Assembly: GCA_030599405.1 (NCBI GenBank)
Contig: JAUVOB010000114.1
Span: forward strand, 1-5,917
Direction of reading: 5' to 3'
Source: Chloroflexota bacterium
GTDB taxonomy: Bacteria > Chloroflexota > Anaerolineae > Promineifilales > Promineifilaceae
DNA: 5,917 nt
Below, one piece after another: positions 1 through 4,921 of the stretch (position 1 is the stretch's first letter; every line of letters starts with the position of its first letter). The position numbers and the translations under genes are program-made. The notes below the pieces were generated by a model. The model was not told the origin of the DNA and ran no database searches. It saw nothing but the letters and a program-made list of their open reading frames with translations.

Positions 1-1240
1 CACGTACCGGAACCAGAGCTGGCTGCCGTCTGGTGTCGGGATTATGGGCAATCGCCTTCTCGACTTCCTCAAGCAGGATCCGAGGCCATTTCTTCATGGC
101 ATCTGCCTGGGCAGATTGAACTCGCCAGAGAGTGTCCTTGTCCTGCTCTATTTGCTCGACGGTTTGCGACAGTGCGTGAATCTGCTCAAGGATCTGCTTT
201 TCTCGTCTCTGGGCGCCAGACCAACGTTGATCCTGGTCAAGTTCGAAATTTCTTCTCTGTTTCTCATTCTCCGCCACAAAATTATCCCAAAGCGTCTTCA
301 TGCGATTCGCCTCGACTCGAGTCAACTCCATCGTTTCATTCTGGCGTGTCTCCATCTGCTTTTGCCATTCTTCCATGGTTTGAACAGCCATTTTTGAAAC
401 CTTGTATTGTTCCGAGAATTTGACCCAGTCACCCGCATACCGATCCATCGATTCCTGGTGCTCTTCCATCGACCGTTTCATGTTATTTACCTTCTGATCA
501 CGTTCGAACTCACCAGCCTGAATGTTCTCTATCCATTGACCGACGCTCTGTTTTAGTTCGGCGACAGCGTCCGTCAGTTCTTGGACGGTCGCCTGGGCTC
601 TTGTTAGTCCGTAACTAGCTCCATCGAGCCGTTGTTCCATGGATTCAATCCGTTTGATGCGTTCAATAAACCCGGCCTCCAGTTTCCCGAGAGCATGTGT
701 GTTAGCGTTGTTAGCCTCTTCCAGAAAACCCAGCTCGCGGTTCTTATCTTCGAGATCGCCGTCAATCTTGGCTAATCTTCCCTGGACGTTGCCAATCACA
801 CCGGATAAACGAATTTCTTCCGCTAAGCGGTGTTCCATCTCTTCCTGCAAAGATTTGACGGGCGTTAGTTCTTTTCGAATATCTGAAAACTCTCGCTGGT
901 ATGTCTCATGTTCCAGTCGCCGTACCTTCTCGATCTCATCTTGGCCAAGGACTCTGCGTTCATCGTACTGCTCGATAAGCTTGACCAGTTCATCCTTAAA
1001 TAGCTGTAATTGTTCGTCGACCTGGGCAAGCCTAGCTAATTGCGATGCTGTGGTCGAGAGTCGGTTCTCCATCTCCTGGATCACACTATCCTGGCCTTCG
1101 ATAACACGCTTCTGCTGAGAAACCTGGCGCTCTAGTTCGGAGAGACGTTTACCATTTTTTCGTCGTTCCTCATCGAACCACTCCAAGCGATTATTCAATT
1201 CTACAAGATCGTTTTTGCTGCTATTTGCTTTTTTCGCCAT
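1..1240 (-). CDS. Long cytoplasmic-type coiled-coil protein, 3' end cut by window edge
   Basis: Reading the minus strand from the ATG at 1240 gives 413 uninterrupted codons to base 1 with no stop, so the C-terminus lies outside the window. I do not recognise a characterised function. The product is almost entirely predicted helix, rich in Glu, Gln, Lys and Arg with heptad-like hydrophobic spacing over about residues 10-395. There is no signal peptide or membrane segment. No cysteine occurs in the 413 residues, and Pro127 is the only proline before residue 386. Seven of the eight tryptophans fall in residues 236-385. From about residue 385 the helix gives way to a basic, proline-containing tail (NPDTRRQPALVPVR at the edge). 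I recall similar tails near the C-terminus of Chloroflexota coiled-coil proteins, so little may be missing. The start is supported by GGAG eight bases upstream and an N-terminal MAKKANSSK. The gene is divergent from a glycosyltransferase gene. A structural, scaffold or cell-division-type role is possible but unproven. Confidence 0.88.
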   Translation of the reverse strand, partial: MAKKANSSKNDLVELNNRLEWFDEERRKNGKRLSELERQVSQQKRVIEGQDSVIQEMENRLSTTASQLARLAQVDEQLQLFKDELVKLIEQYDERRVLGQDEIEKVRRLEHETYQREFSDIRKELTPVKSLQEEMEHRLAEEIRLSGVIGNVQGRLAKIDGDLEDKNRELGFLEEANNANTHALGKLEAGFIERIKRIESMEQRLDGASYGLTRAQATVQELTDAVAELKQSVGQWIENIQAGEFERDQKVNNMKRSMEEHQESMDRYAGDWVKFSEQYKVSKMAVQTMEEWQKQMETRQNETMELTRVEANRMKTLWDNFVAENEKQRRNFELDQDQRWSGAQRREKQILEQIHALSQTVEQIEQDKDTLWRVQSAQADAMKKWPRILLEEVEKAIAHNPDTRRQPALVPVR

Positions 1241-1248
1241 CGATATCA

Positions 1249-1252
1249 CTCC
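1249..1252 (-). promoter_or_regulatory. Shine-Dalgarno of the coiled-coil gene
   Basis: GGAG on the minus strand ends eight bases before the ATG at 1240, a normal distance. It fixes the start of the coiled-coil gene. It also shows that this genome uses standard Shine-Dalgarno initiation, which makes the unusual start contexts of the two glycosyltransferase genes stand out. Confidence 0.75.
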
Positions 1253-1298
1253 AATCAACTAGTGGGTAACAACGGCTCGTTGCTGAAAAATAAGACCG

Positions 1299-1312
1299 GG
1301 GCATTATAGCCC
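1299..1312. repeat. Small inverted repeat bracketing the minus-strand -10 box
   Basis: GGGC at 1299-1302 and GCCC at 1309-1312 form a perfect 4-bp inverted repeat around the six bases ATTATA, which is TATAAT on the minus strand. It could be an operator half-site pair covering the -10 element. With arms this short, chance is a serious alternative. Confidence 0.3.
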
Positions 1313-1332
1313 GCCAATTAAGTAGAGACGAA
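1303..1332 (-). promoter_or_regulatory. Putative sigma-70-type promoter for the coiled-coil gene
   Basis: On the minus strand a perfect TATAAT lies at 1308-1303. A weak -35-like TTCGTC lies at 1332-1327, 18 bases upstream of it. Transcription would begin near 1296, leaving a leader of roughly 55 nt before the ATG at 1240. The -10 box is exact but the -35 is poor (two of six consensus positions), so this is a prediction from sequence only. Confidence 0.5.
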
Positions 1333-1365
1333 CCGGAGGTCGATCACAAACCACATACTCACAAC

Positions 1366-1394
1366 TTCGCCAACAGGCTTTCCCGTCCTATAAT
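1366..1394 (+). promoter_or_regulatory. Putative promoter giving a leaderless glycosyltransferase mRNA
   Basis: A perfect TATAAT at 1389-1394 is preceded, 17 bases upstream, by TTCGCC at 1366-1371, a weak -35 (three of six consensus positions). Seven bases separate the -10 box from the ATG at 1402, so the expected transcription start falls on or next to the A of the start codon. AGGAG at 1396-1400 leaves only one base before the ATG, too close for normal Shine-Dalgarno pairing, and it would be missing from such a transcript. The -35-like hexamer differs by one base from that of the divergent minus-strand promoter. Confidence 0.55.
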
Positions 1395-1401
1395 TAGGAG
1401 A

Positions 1402-2517
1402 ATGAAAGTTGGTATTGATAGTCGTCTTCCGTACTATCAGATGGGCGGTATTAGCCAGTATGTACTCTACCTTCTTCCCGCGCTGGCGGAGATAGACAGC
1501 GACAGTACTTATGCAGTTTATCACAGCCGGAAAGACTCAAAGAGCTATTTGCCCGAGGGCGCGTCTAATTTCAAACGGAGAAAGCTCTATACACCTAGCC
1601 ATCACCGGCTGGAACGTTGGGCACTCGGCGCCGAACTTCTACTCCAGAATCTTGATCTTTACCACAGCCCAGATTTTATCCCTCCCGCATTCGGGGCAAG
1701 AAAACGGATAATCACCGTTCACGACTTAAATTTCGTCCACTATCCGGAGTTTCTAACGACTGAAAGCCGCCGGTATTATCTCGATCAGATAGAGTGGGCC
1801 GTAGGAGAAGCGAATCACATTATTGCCGACAGTAGCAGCACACGAAAGGATCTGGTCGAGATTCTCGGTGTGAGCGAAGGGATTGTGACGACTGTCTATT
1901 TGGCTGCTAATCCCATTTACAAAGAGACTAGGACACGCGACGAGATTGAGATGGTCCTCAAGCATTTCGAATTGCCTGAGGGATTTATTCTTTTCGTTGG
2001 AACGATATCCCCACGTAAAAATGTAATTCTGTTGCTAACCGCCTACGAACACCTGCTGAAGGCATCGCGCGTGAATGTACCCTTGGTCCTCGTAGGAGCG
2101 ACAGGGTGGTTATCGACGGATGTTTTACAGGAGATCGACAAGCAGAAGATTCGATCGCACGTACGCCACCTTGAAAAGGTTACCGATCATGAATTGTCTT
2201 GCCTCTACGGGGCTGCTGGTGTTCTAGCCTTACCGTCTTATTATGAGGGATTTGGACTACCCGCTCTTGAGGCGATGCACTGTGGCTGCCCGGTCATATC
2301 TAGCAACCGTGGTTCGTTGCCCGAGATCGTTGGTGAGGCTGGGCCATTGTTGGATCCCGAGGATGTCGACAGCTGGATTGAGTCAATCGAATTAATACTA
2401 ATGGATGATTCACTGAGAGAACAGGCCATAAGCACCGGGTATAGGCAAGCAGAGAATTTCACCTGGCACCGGACCGCAGAAGAGACGCTCGAAATTTATC
2501 GACGGGTATCCGGATAG
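1402..2517 (+). CDS. Glycosyltransferase family 4 protein (GT-B fold), mannosyl/rhamnosyl-transferase-like
   Basis: The 371-residue product has the length and motif order of retaining GT4 enzymes, which move a sugar from a nucleotide-sugar donor to a growing glycan or lipid acceptor at the cytoplasmic membrane face. The N-terminal acceptor domain opens with MKVGIDSRL and a glycine loop, GGISQY, at residues 15-20. TVHDLNF lies at 105-111. The C-terminal donor domain starts near residue 190 and contains GTISPRKN (200-207), whose Arg205 and Lys206 fit the diphosphate-binding position. The full EX7E motif is present as EGFGLPALE, with Glu282 and Glu290. No signal peptide or membrane span is visible. 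The start is firm: upstream in-frame codons to the stop at 1291 include no ATG, GTG or TTG, and the N-terminus matches the family. The next gene begins 31 nt downstream in the same direction and is also a glycosyltransferase, suggesting an operon for a surface or extracellular polysaccharide. Donor and acceptor cannot be read from the sequence. Confidence 0.93.
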   Translation: MKVGIDSRLPYYQMGGISQYVLYLLPALAEIDSDSTYAVYHSRKDSKSYLPEGASNFKRRKLYTPSHHRLERWALGAELLLQNLDLYHSPDFIPPAFGARKRIITVHDLNFVHYPEFLTTESRRYYLDQIEWAVGEANHIIADSSSTRKDLVEILGVSEGIVTTVYLAANPIYKETRTRDEIEMVLKHFELPEGFILFVGTISPRKNVILLLTAYEHLLKASRVNVPLVLVGATGWLSTDVLQEIDKQKIRSHVRHLEKVTDHELSCLYGAAGVLALPSYYEGFGLPALEAMHCGCPVISSNRGSLPEIVGEAGPLLDPEDVDSWIESIELILMDDSLREQAISTGYRQAENFTWHRTAEETLEIYRRVSG

Positions 2518-2548
2518 CTCGCATTTTGCAGGACGACTAAGATTTTAC

Positions 2549-3811
2549 ATGTACCGGATTCTTGTACTTACTCCTGAATTACCTTATCCCCCAGAACAGG
2601 GAGCAAGCCTTCGCAACCTCTACATTCTAAAGGGGTTGGCTCGACGGTACGATGTTTCATTATTTAGTGCCAGCAGCTCCGCAGGTGAGAGCGGTGGTCA
2701 AGACGAGTCTCTGTTGAACGAGGTATGTCGCTCCGTCCGTGTTGTGACTATCCCAGTACGATCGCGTGCCGGTCGAGTGTCAAGACTTATATCTGGGAGG
2801 ACTCCAGATATCGCCCATCGATTTCAAAACACGTTATATGAAGACGCACTTTTGGAGTTACTGCAAAACGGTGAACACGGAGATGAGGCGCCTTTACGTT
2901 ATGACGCAGTTCAAATAGAAGGGCTCGAATTGGCACACGCGATACCGATCATCCGCCAACATAGCCCAGCGACTCGGATCTTATTTGATGCGCACAACGC
3001 CGAGACGGAACTACAAAGAAGTGCTCTCCGCACAGATTTAGCTAGCTTGCGCCGCTGGCCTGCCGCTGCCTATTCATTTGTTCAGACGCGCCGCTTAAAC
3101 CGGTACGAGGCGTGGGCCTGCCAGAGTGCAGACTGGGTGACAACCGTGAGCGAGAGCGACGCCAAATATATCTCAAGATATATCCAAACTCGGTCGCTAT
3201 CTGTTATTCCGAACTGCATAGATCTCGAGGATTACACCGAGATAAATCAATACGGTGTTGAGGTATTTGACCTGCTATTCACGGGGAAGATGGATTATCG
3301 ACCTAACGTCGACGCAGTACTCTGGTTTGCTAGCGAAATTTGGCCGAGAATATTGGAGAAACGTCCAGAGACGACCTGGGCTATCGTTGGCAAGAATCCG
3401 CATTCGAGACTTGGGTGGTTGCGCTCCAGCCCCGGTGTTACGGTCACCGGATATGTTGAACGAGTACAACCCTATCTCGCCGGCGCAAAGGTGGTCGTCT
3501 TACCGCTGCGAATGGGTAGCGGGACCCGTCTTAAGCTGTTGGAAGCGTTAGCAAGTTCAAAGGCAGTTGTAAGCACTGCACTGGGCGCAGAAGGATATCC
3601 CGGCATCGGCGCCGAGGCGATCGTGATTGAGGATGATCCTGACCGGTTTGCGAAGTCAGTCCTATCGCTCTTAGATCATCAAGACCAAAGGGATCAACTA
3701 GGCTTTACGGGGCGTAGGTACGCTGAAGGTTACGATTGGCGTCGGATAATCCCTCTATTTGAGGATGTCTATGACACGCTTCTAAGTAAGAGAGAGATAA
3801 CGGGGCGCTAG
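2549..3811 (+). CDS. Glycosyltransferase, GT4-like, resembling exopolysaccharide/PEP-CTERM-associated sugar transferases
   Basis: The 420-residue product is a GT-B glycosyltransferase. It opens with ILVLTPELPYPPEQG (residues 4-18) and a following arginine, as in sugar transferases tied to exopolysaccharide export. LFDAHNAE (145-152) and VTTVSESD (197-204) lie in the acceptor half. LFTGKMDYRPNVDAVLWF (243-260) opens the donor half, and GYVERVQPYLAGAKVVVLPL lies at 301-320. The catalytic region is GSGTRLKLLEALA (323-335). Glu332 is the second glutamate of EX7E, but the first is Ser324; loss of the first is usual in the 'GSGTRLK' branch. No membrane segment is apparent. It lies 31 nt after the preceding glycosyltransferase and probably acts in the same glycan pathway. 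The ATG matches the family N-terminus, yet no Shine-Dalgarno sits at normal distance: the nearest AGGA (2530-2533) is 15 bases away. The stop overlaps that of the convergent peptidase gene. Its sugar specificity is unknown. Confidence 0.92.
   Translation: MYRILVLTPELPYPPEQGASLRNLYILKGLARRYDVSLFSASSSAGESGGQDESLLNEVCRSVRVVTIPVRSRAGRVSRLISGRTPDIAHRFQNTLYEDALLELLQNGEHGDEAPLRYDAVQIEGLELAHAIPIIRQHSPATRILFDAHNAETELQRSALRTDLASLRRWPAAAYSFVQTRRLNRYEAWACQSADWVTTVSESDAKYISRYIQTRSLSVIPNCIDLEDYTEINQYGVEVFDLLFTGKMDYRPNVDAVLWFASEIWPRILEKRPETTWAIVGKNPHSRLGWLRSSPGVTVTGYVERVQPYLAGAKVVVLPLRMGSGTRLKLLEALASSKAVVSTALGAEGYPGIGAEAIVIEDDPDRFAKSVLSLLDHQDQRDQLGFTGRRYAEGYDWRRIIPLFEDVYDTLLSKREITGR
3808..3811. other. Convergent genes sharing a CTAG stop tetranucleotide
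   Basis: The plus-strand glycosyltransferase ends with TAG at 3809-3811, and the minus-strand peptidase ends with TAG at 3810-3808. The palindrome CTAG therefore holds both stop codons. No intergenic DNA remains, so no intrinsic terminator can lie between the genes, and each transcript must extend into the other's coding region as antisense RNA. Confidence 0.95.
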
Positions 3812-4899
3812 ATAACCACAGGATTCTTTTCGCACCGGCTAATAAGCTCATTGCCATTTTCGGTAACCAGAAGAAGATCTTCGATTCTTACTCCTCCCCA
3901 ACCGGAAACGTAGATACCAGGCTCAATTGTGACCGTGGCTCCATCGGGTATTATTTCATCGGTAGCTAATTTGGATAGTCTTGGTCGCTCATGGACGTCA
4001 ATGCCGATGCCGTGCCCTACCGAGTGGCCAAACTCTTTCCCATATCCCGCATTGGTAATCACATCTCGCGCTAAAGTATCGACACTCTCGCCACTTACTC
4101 CTGCTTTAAGCCCTGCTATCGACGCCTTATGCGCATCTGACACGATGGTGTAAATCTCCTCAAAGCGTGAATCATGACTCTCTCCAATGAAGAAGGTCCT
4201 GGTTAGGTCACTATTGTAACCGTTGACTCTCGCCCCCATATCTACGATCACTGCTTCTCCATCCTGAATGGGTTTGTCAGATGGATTATGATGGGCCATT
4301 GCGCCGTTAACTCCAGAGGCAACGATAATCGGAAATGCCATACCATCGGCGCCAGCTTCCCTCATCAACACCTCTAACTTCCATGCCAATTCACGTTCGC
4401 TCATTCCAGGCCAAATAATGAATCGCACCTGCTCCATGGCCCGATCGGTTATGGCTGCCGCCGTCCTAATCCTCTCTATCTCTTCATTATTCTTGGCCCT
4501 ACGGAAAGGCGTAACGGCATCATCTAGCTTGACCCATTCGATGCCGTCGACACCCTGCAGTTCGGCAAATTGGGTGAGTGTGATCCTGTCAGGTTCCAGC
4601 CCGATTCTCTTGATGTTGTCTCGAACGAGAAAACCAGGCCACTCTTTTTTCTGATTCCTTCCGAATTGCTCTAGCGCGAAATCTGGCGCTTGGTTGCTTG
4701 CCTGCTCACAATAGCGCGAGTCAGTGCCAAGAAGGGCAGCCTTCTCGGATATGAGTAGCCACCCTGCTGTTCCAGTGAAACCACTTATCCATCGCCGATT
4801 AGAGGTACTCCCAATTAATATGGCATCTACATCCCATTCCTCGAGCATTGCCCTGACGTCATCGATTCGTTTAGAGTATTGGCTTGTTGTTGATTTCAA
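3808..4899 (-). CDS. M24 family metallopeptidase, Xaa-Pro aminopeptidase/dipeptidase type
   Basis: This 363-residue protein has the pita-bread fold layout of prolidase and aminopeptidase P enzymes, which cleave a residue from proline-containing peptides in the cytoplasm using two metal ions. A creatinase-type N-terminal domain covers about residues 8-120 (ILIGSTSNRRWISGFTGTAG near 28-47). The catalytic domain follows. All five metal ligands are visible: Asp220 (VDMGA), Asp231 (NSDLTRT), His296 (GHGIG), Glu326 (IEPGIY) and Glu340 (RIEDL). His203/His204 and His303 (DVHE) fit the substrate-binding histidines. Length matches short stand-alone bacterial M24 peptidases of about 350-370 residues. 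I chose the TTG at 4899 because GAGAG lies five bases upstream and the protein then begins MKSTTSQYSKRI, a normal N-terminus. A GTG at 4947 would add 16 residues, overlap the upstream gene by 26 bases and lack a ribosome-binding site. The upstream phosphorylase-like gene ends 22 nt before this start, so cotranscription is likely. Aminopeptidase versus dipeptidase activity cannot be settled here. Confidence 0.93.
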   Translation of the reverse strand: MKSTTSQYSKRIDDVRAMLEEWDVDAILIGSTSNRRWISGFTGTAGWLLISEKAALLGTDSRYCEQASNQAPDFALEQFGRNQKKEWPGFLVRDNIKRIGLEPDRITLTQFAELQGVDGIEWVKLDDAVTPFRRAKNNEEIERIRTAAAITDRAMEQVRFIIWPGMSERELAWKLEVLMREAGADGMAFPIIVASGVNGAMAHHNPSDKPIQDGEAVIVDMGARVNGYNSDLTRTFFIGESHDSRFEEIYTIVSDAHKASIAGLKAGVSGESVDTLARDVITNAGYGKEFGHSVGHGIGIDVHERPRLSKLATDEIIPDGATVTIEPGIYVSGWGGVRIEDLLLVTENGNELISRCEKNPVVI

Positions 4900-4904
4900 C
4901 GTTT

Positions 4905-4909
4905 CTCTC
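4905..4909 (-). promoter_or_regulatory. Ribosome-binding site deciding the peptidase start
   Basis: GAGAG on the minus strand ends five bases before the TTG at 4899 and lies in the gap after the upstream gene's stop (TAA, 4924-4922). It favours the TTG over the in-frame GTG at 4947, which has no purine-rich stretch at a suitable distance. The match is moderate, not perfect. Confidence 0.5.
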
Positions 4910-4921
4910 GTGAAAGCTAAA

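Noticed and set aside
44..397. A 117-codon leucine-rich plus-strand frame that looks faintly membrane-like.
   Set aside because: It is antisense to the coiled-coil gene. The leucines come from reverse-complemented Glu/Gln/Lys codons, and there is no recognisable family.
639..1118. A 159-codon open frame on the plus strand, very rich in serine and arginine.
   Set aside because: It lies wholly inside the minus-strand coiled-coil gene. Its Ser/Arg-rich composition is what the opposite strand of Glu/Gln/Lys-rich coding gives, and it has no family-like motif.
1224..1240. A run of six A residues in codons 3-4 of the coiled-coil gene as a possible slippage site.
   Set aside because: It encodes Lys-Lys in an intact frame, and no alternative frame product is suggested.
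1388..1399. CCTATAATTAGG as an imperfect 4-bp inverted repeat over the plus-strand -10 box.
   Set aside because: The arms are too short and the spacer is the -10 core itself. It is better explained as promoter plus AGGAG.
1241..1401. A small RNA, tRNA or riboswitch in the divergent intergenic region.
   Set aside because: The 161 bp show no cloverleaf, no extended stem and no terminator-like T-run. Promoter elements account for the visible signals.
1318..1524. A 68-codon minus-strand frame overlapping the divergent promoter region and the start of the first glycosyltransferase.
   Set aside because: It overlaps a firmly identified gene start and both promoter elements, and has no protein-like features.
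3170..3186. Tandem ATATATC copies and the palindrome GATATATC within the second glycosyltransferase.
   Set aside because: They encode the in-frame segment around Tyr-Ile-Ser-Arg-Tyr-Ile, are short, and are explained by codon use for similar residues.
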